Numbered from the stretch's first letter, positions 19,729 through 29,376 are shown. The stretch is DNA of 64,000 bases from Schauerella fraxinea (GCA_030849945.1 JAVDKK010000004.1:1-64000), one strand, 5' to 3'. Translations and numbers: made by a program. Notes: a model not told the origin generated them from the sequence alone.

Positions 19729-20523
19729 ATGCAAGCTGCTTCTCTTCCCGCTACCGCCGGCTGGCACTGGGTGCTCGATGGCTTTCGCCTGTTTCGCAAG
19801 CAGCCGCTAGCCATGTTCACCTGGGCCATGGCCATCAGCCTCCTCCTCAGCATCGCGCTCAATACGCCGCCGTTCGGCCCGCTCATCGCCTTGCTGCTCA
19901 TGCCTACCATCACGCTGATGACGCTCTCGGCATGCAAGCACGTGGAAGCGGATCGCGTGATGCTGCCGTCGATGTGGATCAAACCGCTCAAGCAGCCGGG
20001 GGTATTCAAACGGATGTTCCTGATGGGTATCGCCTATGCGAGTGCCGCCCTCATTGCCGGCCTGGCGTCGTTTCTCCCCTTCACTCGCGACCTGGTGGAA
20101 GGGCTGCGCGCCGCAGCAGTCACGGATAGTCTCTTGCCCTTCCTCGAAGCGGCGCGCGTGCCGCTGGCGATCTTCGCCGTGCTTTATCTGATCATTGCCG
20201 CCCTGTTCTGGCACGCCCCGGCCCTCAAAGCCTGGCACGGCACGAAGATGGTTCAGGCGCTGTTCTTTTCCGGCATTGCCTGCTGGCGCAATAAATGGGC
20301 GTTTCTTGTGTATGGATTTGCCTGGCTGGCGGTTTTCATGGGGCTGGATCTGATCACGGGAGTGTTGGTATTCGCGGGCGTGCCGCTTACCTTTGCCAGC
20401 ACGCTCAAGATGCCTTTCACGATCGCGGCGGCCGGTGTGATGTACTGCAGCTTTTATCCTGCGTACACGTCGGTGTTCGGCGGTGGCGAGTATCCGCGCG
20501 GCGCAGCCGAACAACCGGTGTGA
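19729..20523 (+). CDS. BPSS1780 family multipass membrane protein
   Basis: A 264-residue hydrophobic protein with about six membrane helices and an aromatic-rich N-terminus (GWHWVLDGFRLFRKQP), as in the BPSS1780 family of Burkholderiales. Function is unknown. It follows thrB on the same strand and is closed by a strong intrinsic terminator at 20567-20597. Confidence 0.8.
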   Translation: MQAASLPATAGWHWVLDGFRLFRKQPLAMFTWAMAISLLLSIALNTPPFGPLIALLLMPTITLMTLSACKHVEADRVMLPSMWIKPLKQPGVFKRMFLMGIAYASAALIAGLASFLPFTRDLVEGLRAAAVTDSLLPFLEAARVPLAIFAVLYLIIAALFWHAPALKAWHGTKMVQALFFSGIACWRNKWAFLVYGFAWLAVFMGLDLITGVLVFAGVPLTFASTLKMPFTIAAAGVMYCSFYPAYTSVFGGGEYPRGAAEQPV

Positions 20524-20566
20524 CTACGATGCAGACGGTTTAAGGTCGATTGCGAGGCACGTGTTT

Positions 20567-20597
20567 CATGGGGCGCTGATAGCGCCCCATGTTTTTT
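20567..20597 (+). terminator. Intrinsic terminator after the thrB-BPSS1780 unit
   Basis: An 11-bp perfect stem (CATGGGGCGCT with AGCGCCCCATG), a 3-nt loop and six T residues. The rest of 20524-20651 shows no gene. Confidence 0.92.
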
Positions 20598-20651
20598 AAG
20601 AGGGCTCGGGGCAGGTTGGGGGCTGCAAACCGTGCCCTCGAAAGGTGTTTC

Positions 20652-20978
20652 TCAGGGCGCCGGCGGCGCCCATTCCACAGCACGTGCGCGACGCGTCTTG
20701 CGATCGTAGAGGCACAGCATCGTTCCCGCTTGCCCCTTCATGTGCGCTTGCGGATACACCCCTTTGATCAGCACCGCGGTGAGCGGCGACGTATCGTCAA
20801 AAATGGCGGGTTCGCCCACCGCTTTCACGTCACGTAAACCACTCGCCTTGCCGCAGGCAGCCTGCGCCTGCGCGGTTGCGGCCTCCCATTGCTTCGTCGT
20901 GCTGGCCCCAGCCATTGCCCCGGTCGTCGTCAAACCGGCAGCTACCAGCCCAAGCACACATTTACGTAGGGTTGTCAT
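20652..20978 (-). CDS. Small exported protein of unknown function at the end of the Tad operon
   Basis: A 108-residue product with a clear Sec signal peptide (LRKC, hydrophobic core, TTTGAMAGA) and one remaining cysteine pair (Cys in QAACGKA and MLCLYD). I do not recognise a family. The ATG at 20978 has a GGAGGAG sequence upstream, and it overlaps the end of the DUF192 gene by 17 bp, so it probably belongs to the same transcript. A link with pilus function is only positional. Confidence 0.7.
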   Translation of the reverse strand: MTTLRKCVLGLVAAGLTTTGAMAGASTTKQWEAATAQAQAACGKASGLRDVKAVGEPAIFDDTSPLTAVLIKGVYPQAHMKGQAGTMLCLYDRKTRRARAVEWAPPAP

Positions 20979-21387
20979 CGTGCGGATCTCCTCCATGTGA
21001 TGGTGCGACCAGCATACCCGCCCCTTGCAATGCACGCCGAAACGCAATGTGCCAGACGTGCCATTCGGCAACCGTACCGGGCGCCGCGCCAGCCAGCATT
21101 TCGACGGCATGGCGAGCCCGCCGGCTTGCGGCAGCCCGCCAGGGCACGAGACCTCTTGTCACCTGAGTAATGCGTAACGCCGCGTCGACAAACACGACAT
21201 CGATCGGCATGCGCATGCCACAGGTGTGCACGCTCCGGCACGAGATCAGTATGACTCCTGCGCCCGACATCAGCGATCGTCGTCCCAGTAATCCGTGCAG
21301 GCGTTTGCACGGCGTGTTGAGCACAACGAAACGATAGCGCTGCGGCCGACCGGCAGATGGGGTTTTCAACGGCGTGAAGCGGTTCAA
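20962..21387 (-). CDS. DUF192 domain protein in the Tad operon
   Basis: The core (RLHGLLGRRSLMSGAGVILI, VHTCGMRMPIDVVFVD, ITQVTRGLVPWR) is the DUF192 fold, a small domain of unknown function often found exported. The start is inferred: TTG at 21387 has AGGAAG five bases upstream and lies just after the tadC stop, giving 141 residues. An ATG at 21510 would overlap tadC by 70 bp. No signal peptide is evident with this start. It follows tadC by 53 bp. Confidence 0.75.
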   Translation of the reverse strand: MNRFTPLKTPSAGRPQRYRFVVLNTPCKRLHGLLGRRSLMSGAGVILISCRSVHTCGMRMPIDVVFVDAALRITQVTRGLVPWRAAASRRARHAVEMLAGAAPGTVAEWHVWHIAFRRALQGAGMLVAPSHGGDPHDDNPT

Positions 21388-21440
21388 GGAATCTTCCTGC
21401 ACAACGACGGCGCCGATATCGATGAGCTGACGATCACTTC

Positions 21441-22355
21441 CTACTCCAGGCCCAGAATCGATACGGCCAACGGAAACCCGATCATCAAGAACGTGCAGGG
21501 AAAAATGCACACCGCCAGCGGCAAAAGCATCTTGACGGGCGCTTCCTGGGCTAACCGCTCGGCGCGCTGATACTGATCGGCGCGCCGCTGCTCGGCTTGC
21601 GCGCGCAACGTGCTGCCGAGCGGCAACCCCAGCAATTCGGCCTGCGCGAGCGCCCCGACCCAGGCACGCAACGCCGGTGAGTTGGCCCGCCGCGCCATCT
21701 CACCCAGCGCCTGCATACGCCCCCCGCCCGCGCGGATGTCGAGCAGAGCCCGCGCAAGCTCCGCGCGTAACGGGCCCGCAGGACCGTGACGCGCAGCTTG
21801 TACCAAAGCGCCATGCAAGCTCAATCCACCTTCGACGCACAACACCGTGATATCGAGATAAAACGGGAGCGCACGGTCGATCGCCGCCGTGCGCGCACGG
21901 GCCCGTTGAGCCAGCCACTGCAACGGCCATCGGCTGGCGGCGAGCGCGACCAGCCCACTCAACGCGATGCGCGTGGAAAAGGTCAGTGCCTCCAGTTGGC
22001 TATCGACGAGCCACACGCCTGCCGACGCCAGTATCGCCATCACCCAGGCGGCTGCGCACAGATGGCCCACTGAACATGATCTGGGAAGATCGGCTTGCAC
22101 ACGTCTATCGTCGAGCCGCTGACGCACGCGCCAGGAGACGAACCGGATGCACACGGGCGCCAGGATCACAAGCCACGGCCAAGCCAAACGCCACAGCCAG
22201 GGCAAGGGTTGTTGTGCGTGCTCACCTGGTCCGGAGACAACGTCGGACGGTGCGGTCAAAGGCCGCGCGAGGATCAATACCAGCAACATTGCACAGCTGC
22301 CGCCGGCCAACATCGCCACCCACGTCGCGAATGGCTGATCAACATCGGCTGTCAT
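21441..22355 (-). CDS. tadC: Tad pilus inner-membrane platform protein TadC
   Basis: A 304-residue T2SF-family protein with N-terminal and C-terminal membrane helices. The cytoplasmic T2SF core (FYLDITVLCVEGGLSLHGAL to ALAQAELLGLPLGSTL) is typical of TadC. With TadB it forms the platform that couples the CpaF ATPase to Flp pilus assembly. It is separated from tadB by 26 bp on the same strand. Confidence 0.9.
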   Translation of the reverse strand: MTADVDQPFATWVAMLAGGSCAMLLVLILARPLTAPSDVVSGPGEHAQQPLPWLWRLAWPWLVILAPVCIRFVSWRVRQRLDDRRVQADLPRSCSVGHLCAAAWVMAILASAGVWLVDSQLEALTFSTRIALSGLVALAASRWPLQWLAQRARARTAAIDRALPFYLDITVLCVEGGLSLHGALVQAARHGPAGPLRAELARALLDIRAGGGRMQALGEMARRANSPALRAWVGALAQAELLGLPLGSTLRAQAEQRRADQYQRAERLAQEAPVKMLLPLAVCIFPCTFLMIGFPLAVSILGLE

Positions 22356-22381
22356 ATGTCTCCCTTTTCATCCGTTCGCGC

Positions 22382-23227
22382 TCACACATCGATCCTGACG
22401 ATGCGCCGGATCATCAGAATGCCGGCCATCTCCAGACCTGCGATGACCGCAAGCGTGGCCCAGCCCATTGGCGTGTACCAAAGCGGCTGCATGCCGTGCG
22501 GGTCGAGTGCCGTCAGCGCCACGCCGAGCGCCAGAGGCAGCGCACCCACGATCCAGGCCTGTAGTTTGCCTTGCGCCGTGAGTGCTTGAACGCGCGCGCG
22601 CAACCGCTGCTGTGCAGTCAAACTGGCGGCAATGCGCTCAAGCGTTTCGGCCAGATTGCCACCGGTTTGCGCGGCGATGCCGAGCGCCGACGCGACCAGT
22701 GCGGTGGATGACGATGGCATGCGTTGGCACAGCGCCTCCAGCGCATCATCGAACGACCGACCCATGCGCTGTTCGCGCAACATCAGCCCGAACTCTTGCG
22801 ACAGTGGGGGCTCAGCGTGCGCGACGACGTGCGTGAAGGCGATCGGCACACTCGCGCCTGCGCGGAGCGCCGCGGCCAGTGTGATCAAGGTGACAGGCAG
22901 TTGGTGATCGAACTGCGCGAGCCGGCGACGGCGAAGGTACTTGACCCACCACCCCGGAACGCGCGCGACGCCCAGCGCCGTCAATGCGGCAAGCGGCGCG
23001 TTGTCCAATACGCCGTATATGACCATCCCAACCGCCGCGCAGAGCAACACCGATCCCGTCCAGAGATGTAGCGGATCCACGAACAGAAACAACTCGCTCA
23101 ATCGCACGCCCGCGTCCTGTGTATAGACGTCACGATAACGTTTCATTGCCGCCAGAAATCCCGCATGCAGGAGGTACAGCGTCAACCCGGCCGCGATCAT
23201 CGTGCCGATTGTCGCCAGCCAGATCAC
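22382..23227 (-). CDS. tadB: Tad pilus inner-membrane platform protein TadB
   Basis: A 281-residue T2SF-family protein: N-terminal helix, a second hydrophobic pair (about 55-90), T2SF core (LPVTLITLAAALRAGASVPI to GIAAQTGGNLAETLERIA) and two C-terminal helices. Its start overlaps the end of the cpaF reading frame by 4 nt, indicating translational coupling. It is the usual partner of TadC. Confidence 0.9.
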   Translation of the reverse strand: MIWLATIGTMIAAGLTLYLLHAGFLAAMKRYRDVYTQDAGVRLSELFLFVDPLHLWTGSVLLCAAVGMVIYGVLDNAPLAALTALGVARVPGWWVKYLRRRRLAQFDHQLPVTLITLAAALRAGASVPIAFTHVVAHAEPPLSQEFGLMLREQRMGRSFDDALEALCQRMPSSSTALVASALGIAAQTGGNLAETLERIAASLTAQQRLRARVQALTAQGKLQAWIVGALPLALGVALTALDPHGMQPLWYTPMGWATLAVIAGLEMAGILMIRRIVRIDV

Positions 23228-25165
23228 GGCAGCTCCCGCGTACCAGGCGTGCAGGAGAAGAACATGTCGGTGTCGATCGCATGCCCCTCATCGCGCCACC
23301 GTTGGACGATGCCGGGCAGCACGCCGCCCCAGGCAAAACCACCGGTTGCAGCAGAAAATCTGAATAGAGACTGCGACTGAATGCAGCCGCTCTCCATGCC
23401 GGTGAGTTCGACGACCTCCGTGACCACGCGGCGTCCATTGGCCAAGCGCCGTTGTTGCACGATCAAATCGACGCTCGACACAATGTGCTCACGCACCACC
23501 GACAACGGGAGCCCCATGTTTGCCATCATGATCATGGTTTCCAATCGCGCCAATGCATCGCGCGGCGTATTGGCGTGCAGCGTCGTCATCGATCCCTCAT
23601 GCCCAGTGTTCATGGCGGCCAACATGTCGAACGCTTCCGCGCCGCGGCACTCCCCCACGACAATACGGTCTGGACGCATACGCAGCGCATTGCGCACCAG
23701 ATCGCGAATCGTGATCAACCCGCGGCCTTCCACATTCGGCGGGCGCGCCTCGAGCGCCACCAGATGCGCATGCCCCAACCGTAGCTCCGCCGAATCTTCG
23801 ATCGTCACGATCCGTTCGCCCGCAGGAATCGCATCGGCCAGAATGTTGAGTAGGGTTGTCTTTCCCGAGCCCGTACCGCCTGCGATCACGATGCTGGCGC
23901 GGTGTGCCACACAGAGTCGTAAAAACGCCGCCATCTCAGCGCTCATCGCGCCTGTTCGAACCAGGTCGACCATCCCCAACCGGGTGCGCATGAACTTGCG
24001 AATGGTGAGTACGGCCCCACGCAATGCAATCGGCGGCAGCACCGCGTTGACACGAGATCCATCCGTGAGACGCGCGTCCAATCGGCATGCTTTCGTCGAC
24101 GCGGCGCCCCACACGCGACACGATGCGATCGATGATTCGGCGCAGTGCCTGCTCCGAAGTAAAACGCAGCGCGGCGGCATGCAGTCGCCCTGAACGCTCG
24201 ACATAGATATCGTCGTAGCGATTGATCATGATCTCCGAGATCCCATCGTCGTTGAGCAATGACTCAAGCGGCCCAAGTCCTACGACTTCGTCGAGGATGC
24301 GGCGACATCGTGCCGATTGTTCTTGGGTAGAGGCATCGCGATCGGCGCTGAGGATCTGCATCAGCAGATCGCCGGCGACATGCCGCAACGTGGCGTCGCT
24401 CATCGTTGCCACGTCGTGACGGCGCAGATCGAGCGCGTGAAGCAAGGCATCGTGTGCGGAGCGATCGCGCGCATCGGTGCTGTCTGTTGAAGCGTTTGTC
24501 GCCGTGTTTGTGGAAGCGTTTGTTGTGGTGTTTGTTGTGGTGTTTGTTGTGGTGTTTGTTGAAGCGTCTTTTGAAGTGTCTGTTGAAGCATGTGTAGCGT
24601 TTGTTGTGATATCTGTGACGTCGTCTGTCACACTACCTGACGCGTATCTCTCAGTACTTTCACCGTCTTCAGCGGTGTCGCTTGGCCAGCCGTCATCTGC
24701 TTGATTCGCTGTGTCATCTAAAGAGAGGCTTGCTGCGCCGTTGAACAATGCTCCCGCGTGGCTGAATGTCAGCGTGTCTGTGCGTTGCCTGACACCCTCG
24801 TCCATGCGGTTAACCGGCTCGTCTGCCGGTCGATCCGAACGGTTGGGATCGAGGTCGCCTCCCCCACTGCCTTTCCCGCTCGCCAAGCTCACTTGAATCA
24901 GGCAGGGACCGATCACGACACTATCGGTGGCAAGTAGAGGCGAATGCGTGGCGATGCGCTGGCTATTGACCGATGTGCCCATCAGCGAGCCGTGATCTTC
25001 GAGCGCCAAGGCGTCGCCGATGACAACGATGCTTGCATGACGTTTGGCCACGCGCCAGTGACGGATGCGAACCGCGCATCCCACATCGCGACCGATATGC
25101 ACGGGTGCGGCAGCGCACACCGTGACCTGCCTGCCATCTTCGTAGTTCAGAAGAATATCGATCAT
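23224..25165 (-). pseudogene. cpaF: CpaF/TadA secretion ATPase with N-terminal FHA domain, frameshifted
   Basis: The gene encodes an FHA phosphopeptide-binding domain (residues about 1-90: HIGRD, KRHASIV, LEDHGSLMGTSVN), a Thr/Asn/Ser-rich linker and the Tad ATPase. The reading frame breaks at 24077-24082. The first frame reads RRVDESMP and then runs off to a stop at 23936. The second frame resumes at DARLTDGSRVNAVLPP and includes Walker A GGTGSGKTTLLN, VTIEDSAELRL and TLHANTPRDALARLE, ending at 23224. Related ATPases have two residues between this P and DAR, so two nucleotides are missing (or one is extra). Either the ATPase is inactivated or the sequence has an indel error. Both halves are otherwise intact and flanking genes overlap tightly (cpaC stop and cpaF start share one base), which suggests a recent change. 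Confidence 0.88.
24480..24610 (-). repeat. 12-bp-type coding repeat encoding a Thr/Asn-rich linker in FHA-CpaF
   Basis: Imperfect tandem copies of a TGTTTGTTGTGG-type unit (plus-strand reading), most regular at 24520-24565, encode repeats of TTTN and ASTN between the FHA domain and the ATPase. The unit length is a multiple of three, so copy changes would alter linker length without shifting the frame. Confidence 0.8.
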
Positions 25166-26733
25166 TATTGGGGGTCGAACGCATATTGGTTCATGCCCTG
25201 ACCTGCAGCCCCTGCTGGCCGCTCCGTCCCTTCTCGCACGACGGGCGCCATCCGTGCGGCCGTATCGACGAGTGCGGCGGCGTCATTGCGCCATTGCGAA
25301 CCGGCTCCTGCCGGCGCATGCCAACCCTCACGGTCGCCCTGCTCCGCTGCGCCCATTGGCGTGTTCATACGCGGGGCGCCGTCGAAACTCTCCTTCAGGA
25401 TCGCGTTGCTGCGCGATACCCGATCCGCAAGTGCACGATCGCCCTGTGCAATCACGTAAGGCGTCACGAAGATGGCCAACTCGGTCTCCTTGACCTCGTT
25501 GCGTTGCGACCCAAACAGGTAACCCAAGAAAGGAATCCGCGAAAGCCCCGGTATCCCGTTACGCATATCGTTGCGCTCGCGCGCCAGAAAGCCGGCAAGC
25601 ACCAAGGTTTGACCCGACCGCACATTGAATTCGGTCGCCGCCCGTCGAGTCTTCAACGCCGGTCCGCTCGGCGAGGGTGTGGTGGCGTCGACCGAACTGG
25701 CTTCCACCTCGATGCGCGAACGCACGGCGCCATGGCTATCCGCTTGGGGCGTGATCTTCAATGCCACGCCGTAAGGCTTGAAAATGGTGGTGGTTTTGCC
25801 GTTGGCGTCCGTTGTGGCGTACGGCACCTCGCCGCCTGCGAGAAACTCCGCGGTTGCCCCGCTGCGCGCCATCAGTTGCGGCTGTGCCAGCACGACCGCT
25901 TCGCCAGACTGCGCCATGGCATCGATGCGTGCCGACAGCGCGGCGTTGACGCCGAAGAAGCCCAGCGCCGGTGCGACCCGCTGCAGAACGCCTGACGAAG
26001 TACCATTGGGATCGTCGCCCGACTCCATCTCGTCGATGCGACCGCCAGCGCCCACAGCAGGCACCAACGCAGGCTCCCCGGGACGCCTCCCAAGACGATT
26101 GATCGCTGCGCTGTCCCAGACCACGCCAGTATTGAAACCGCCCGTGGTGGCGCCATCCCAGCGCACGCCCAATTCGCGCACCCGCGACCGGGGCAATTCG
26201 ACAACCTGGACATCGAGCATGATCATGCGCTCCCAACCCATCGGGTTGGTGAAATCGATCAGCCCGGGATACGTCGCCGCGAGACTGGCAATCCGATCGC
26301 GATCGCGGTCGGAAATATCGCCGCCCTCGATCACGATCTTGTCGCCAACCGTCATCGCGTGGGCTCCGGGGATCTTGGCGAGCAGGGTATCGATGTCGTC
26401 CCGGATACGCCGAAAATCTGCCGGCACCACACGAATGCGGTAAGCCAGCGGACGGCTGCGCGCCGTCCAGATATGCAGCGAAGACGTACCCGCCTGCTTG
26501 GCGAACACGATCACTTCACGCGCGTCGGCGGCCGACGCGCTGACGATCTGACCGTTGCCAACCGCGATGCGCTTGACATCGCCGGGCGCCAGCACGCGGG
26601 TCTCGCCCACCTGCAGCTCCAACTCGCGCACCTCATCGGCAGCAAGCACGTTGCTCGCCAGCAAAGAAACACCGACAACGACGCCGACGAGATGGCGTTG
26701 TGCACGGCCGATGCGATAAGTGACTGGTGTCAT
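25165..26733 (-). CDS. cpaC: Tad pilus outer-membrane secretin CpaC/RcpA
   Basis: A 522-residue secretin with signal peptide (cleavage after VLAA, about 30), an N-terminal domain with the RIAVGNGQIVSASA motif, a BON-like/secretin N domain and the conserved C-terminal secretin core (VVLAQPQLMARSGATAEFLAGGEVP; LVLAGFLARERNDMRNGIPGLSRIPFLGYLF). It forms the outer-membrane channel for the Flp pilus. It starts within the cpaB stop (4-nt overlap) and its stop shares a base with the cpaF start. Confidence 0.94.
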   Translation of the reverse strand: MTPVTYRIGRAQRHLVGVVVGVSLLASNVLAADEVRELELQVGETRVLAPGDVKRIAVGNGQIVSASAADAREVIVFAKQAGTSSLHIWTARSRPLAYRIRVVPADFRRIRDDIDTLLAKIPGAHAMTVGDKIVIEGGDISDRDRDRIASLAATYPGLIDFTNPMGWERMIMLDVQVVELPRSRVRELGVRWDGATTGGFNTGVVWDSAAINRLGRRPGEPALVPAVGAGGRIDEMESGDDPNGTSSGVLQRVAPALGFFGVNAALSARIDAMAQSGEAVVLAQPQLMARSGATAEFLAGGEVPYATTDANGKTTTIFKPYGVALKITPQADSHGAVRSRIEVEASSVDATTPSPSGPALKTRRAATEFNVRSGQTLVLAGFLARERNDMRNGIPGLSRIPFLGYLFGSQRNEVKETELAIFVTPYVIAQGDRALADRVSRSNAILKESFDGAPRMNTPMGAAEQGDREGWHAPAGAGSQWRNDAAALVDTAARMAPVVREGTERPAGAAGQGMNQYAFDPQ

Positions 26734-27710
26734 GGCGCACCGACGGTAAAGTCTGATACTGGCGCGCTTGCATTCACATGACGCGATGGGTTTGTCACTG
26801 CGCGACGGCTCGCCAATTGAGGCGGGAGATCGAGTTCGAAGAAGCCCGAATCTGAAGCGCCGTCTTGCGCGATAGGCATATCGAACATCGCGCCGGCACC
26901 GTCAACAGCATTGCCATACAGCACCGGAACATCTCGAATGGGCATCGGCCGATCGCTCTCCAACCCCAGCAATGCTGCAAGGTCGCCCCGCGCACCCGAA
27001 CCCACCACACGATCATCGGAATCGCGTCTCAAGATGGCCGACATCGTGCCGCTGCGGCGAGCTGCGACCAATTTGAGCGCGTCTTCCGGCGAGACATCCA
27101 GGGTAACCGTTGAAAATGCGCCGTGTGCCGTGCTGGTGCTTCGCGGCGCGCCATCCTCGTCCTGCCCGATTGCCAGCACTCTGACACCTTGCAGCAAGGG
27201 CGCCGTTACCTGGCGCCCGGCATGGTCGAACGACACATACAGATCGATGAAATCGCCCGACTTGAGCAATCCTGAAAGCGAGCTCAGATCATCTACGGGA
27301 ATCGTGACCGCACGCCTGCCGGTCAGAATGCGCGACGCCAAAGGCAACGCCGTTCGCGGCTTCAGATGAACCGCCGAGATTGCATCGCCTTGCTTGAGCG
27401 GCACCACCAAAAGCGGTAGCGTGAGCTGCGCGAAGTCTTCGGGCGTCAGGGTGTCGCTGCCGGCATACGCCGCGGGAATATCGCGCACAGCCACATGAAG
27501 ATCATCCAGAACCGTAGCAGCGTCCAGATCAAAAGCGGCCACTACTCGACTCACCATCGGCACGCGCGCATCCGCATCGATTTGCGCCAACCGTTGCGTG
27601 ACCTGCGCATGCATGGCCCACGCCGCCAGCAATCCGGCGCAAAGCGCCGCTGCCCACACACCATTGCGACGCGCATGAGCGCGAGACCATTCCAGTATGT
27701 CCAGCCTCAT
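26730..27710 (-). CDS. cpaB: Flp pilus assembly protein CpaB/RcpC
   Basis: A 326-residue protein with one N-terminal membrane helix (about 17-35), a SAF domain (about 60-120, LVVPLKQGDAISAVHLKPR) and the RcpC-type periplasmic domain (VTIPVDDLSSLSGLLKSGDFIDLYVSF, then TVTLDVSPEDALKLVAA). It probably stabilises the secretin. The ATG at 27710 overlaps the upstream gene's stop by 4 nt and gives the family's normal N-terminus; a longer frame to 28109 is antisense-like and rejected. Confidence 0.92.
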   Translation of the reverse strand: MRLDILEWSRAHARRNGVWAAALCAGLLAAWAMHAQVTQRLAQIDADARVPMVSRVVAAFDLDAATVLDDLHVAVRDIPAAYAGSDTLTPEDFAQLTLPLLVVPLKQGDAISAVHLKPRTALPLASRILTGRRAVTIPVDDLSSLSGLLKSGDFIDLYVSFDHAGRQVTAPLLQGVRVLAIGQDEDGAPRSTSTAHGAFSTVTLDVSPEDALKLVAARRSGTMSAILRRDSDDRVVGSGARGDLAALLGLESDRPMPIRDVPVLYGNAVDGAGAMFDMPIAQDGASDSGFFELDLPPQLASRRAVTNPSRHVNASAPVSDFTVGAP

Positions 27711-28756
27711 GTTCGCTCCTTGCTGCGATGCATAAAAATCAAGGTGTCTCTGCCGTCGCGCCGGCAGTACACCGTTGCCAGCTCCCGATCGCGCCGCCAC
27801 GACAGCATGGCGGTCGCAGACGCCGTTTGACTTTGCCATCCCGTCTGCCGCAGCGACGCCGCCAGATCGACACAGGGATCTTTCCACACGGCAGGTGCAC
27901 GCCACACCTGCAGCCCCGCGGCAAGCGCCGAGTCGGTATCGTCGATATCGAAGATCAGTTGTGCAGCAGGCGGCATCCGCAACGCATCGAATAGCGGTGC
28001 GATGCGATGATGTTGTGGCAAGCCATGTGGCACCCATACCGATAGATAACCGCGCGTCGACGCGATGCCATGAGAATGGGGATCGCCCGAGACCAGCGAT
28101 GCCAACCAATTGACGCCATCCCGTTGACCGGAAAGCAAGACTTCACCTGCCACCACGTTGAGATGACTCACCCAGGGACGGGCCTGCGTAAGCACTTTTG
28201 CGACGACTGACACCGATCCGGGCACATCGATCGACATCCTGGTCAAGCGTCCGCCGAACAACGTCCAATCTTCTGGCGCCGATACCGTGGACGATCGCGG
28301 CAAGGCTTCAGCCCAGGCGGTCAGGCTTTTTCTATTGGCGTTGACTTGTTCTGAGCGTGTCTGCGACTCGAATGCTTGTGCGAGCGATGCGCTTGCGCCA
28401 AACGCGAAAGCGCGCGACTCGGCGGATGGCGAATTAGACGCAAGCACACGCGCAAAGCGATCGGTCGAACTCGAAGCGGCTGCGTTGACGCTGGAGCAGA
28501 ACAGGCCGATCACGGACATGATGCCGACCAAGCCGATCAGGCGAATGACGTCGATGCCAGAGCTCAGGGTCAGGCGAGTGAAGCCATTGCCAATGTTCAA
28601 GGTCAAACTGCTGAAGCTTTTGCCGCAGGTGATGGTTGTGATGCGTGCGCGGAGGCGACGATCGAACATCAGACTGCGAGAGCCGATGCCACGATCTCCG
28701 GTCACACCGACTGCCCGAAAACCACGAAGACCAACATTCAGTATCGGCCCGCTCAT
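27707..28756 (-). CDS. Unknown Tad-operon protein with one membrane segment
   Basis: A 349-residue product I cannot assign. The ATG at 28756 overlaps the TadE-like stop by 4 nt and its own stop overlaps cpaB by 4 nt, so it is certainly part of the operon. It has an Arg-rich N-terminus, one hydrophobic stretch (about 70-95, IRLIGLVGIMSVIGLFCSS), then an Ala/Ser-rich segment and a C-terminal region of mixed composition (about 160-349) that is likely periplasmic. It occupies a position between minor pilins and CpaB where a prepilin peptidase or accessory protein often sits, but it shows no peptidase motif. Confidence 0.75.
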   Translation of the reverse strand: MSGPILNVGLRGFRAVGVTGDRGIGSRSLMFDRRLRARITTITCGKSFSSLTLNIGNGFTRLTLSSGIDVIRLIGLVGIMSVIGLFCSSVNAAASSSTDRFARVLASNSPSAESRAFAFGASASLAQAFESQTRSEQVNANRKSLTAWAEALPRSSTVSAPEDWTLFGGRLTRMSIDVPGSVSVVAKVLTQARPWVSHLNVVAGEVLLSGQRDGVNWLASLVSGDPHSHGIASTRGYLSVWVPHGLPQHHRIAPLFDALRMPPAAQLIFDIDDTDSALAAGLQVWRAPAVWKDPCVDLAASLRQTGWQSQTASATAMLSWRRDRELATVYCRRDGRDTLIFMHRSKERT

Positions 28757-29376
28757 TTCACGGCTCCACGGTTCCCAAGCCGATACACCGGCTCCGCTTT
28801 CGACTTGACATCGGTGGGCACGATATCGGACCACCGCTGCAACCAATCGACCGATGAAGAGGGGCGTCGCCAGCCCGCGTCCGCGCGCGCGATTCGCGAC
28901 CCCACCGTGCGTGCCAGGGCGGACGATCGATCGTAAGAACGGCCCCAGCCCGTGCTGGACTGCGCGACACGCCGCTGCGTGTCAGCATCGCTTGCGGTGT
29001 GACCTGCATCCGTGAGCAACGCGGTGCGCGCTTGCGCCACGCCAGCGCGCAGTACGCCGGTATCGGCGAGCCGCCATTCGCGGCGCAACATGCGTGCGCG
29101 GGCGCCCTGGCCGCCGGGCTGCAGCCAGCCCATCGACAGCCGTTCGAGAGCGACGTTTTTACGTTGCGGCGCCGAAGCGACCGACGATGCAAGAACATTG
29201 CCTTCCCCGCGTGCGACGCGGAAAGCAGCTTCACGCGCTTGCTGCTGAGTTTGTGTCACATAGGCCAACCCGCTACCAACGTAAGCGCAGCCCGCAAGCA
29301 AGGCTGCCAACAGCGCGAGCACAATTACCGTCTCGGTGGCAGCTTGGCCGATCTGCATGTTGCGCGTGTTGCTCAT
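28753..29376 (-). CDS. TadE-like minor pilin/pseudopilin
   Basis: A 207-residue protein with a short N-terminus, then GQAATETVIVLALLAALLAG. This is a class-III-type signal in which Glu is at +5 after the Gly, followed by a hydrophobic helix, as in TadE/TadF pseudopilins. The rest is an exported soluble domain. It starts in the stop codon of the TadG-like gene (4-nt overlap). Assignment to the TadE family is by motif and position only. Confidence 0.75.
   Translation of the reverse strand: MSNTRNMQIGQAATETVIVLALLAALLAGCAYVGSGLAYVTQTQQQAREAAFRVARGEGNVLASSVASAPQRKNVALERLSMGWLQPGGQGARARMLRREWRLADTGVLRAGVAQARTALLTDAGHTASDADTQRRVAQSSTGWGRSYDRSSALARTVGSRIARADAGWRRPSSSVDWLQRWSDIVPTDVKSKAEPVYRLGNRGAVK

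Noticed and set aside
24480..24610. CRISPR-like short repeat
   Set aside because: The repeats are contiguous, lack spacers and lie inside the FHA-CpaF coding frame.
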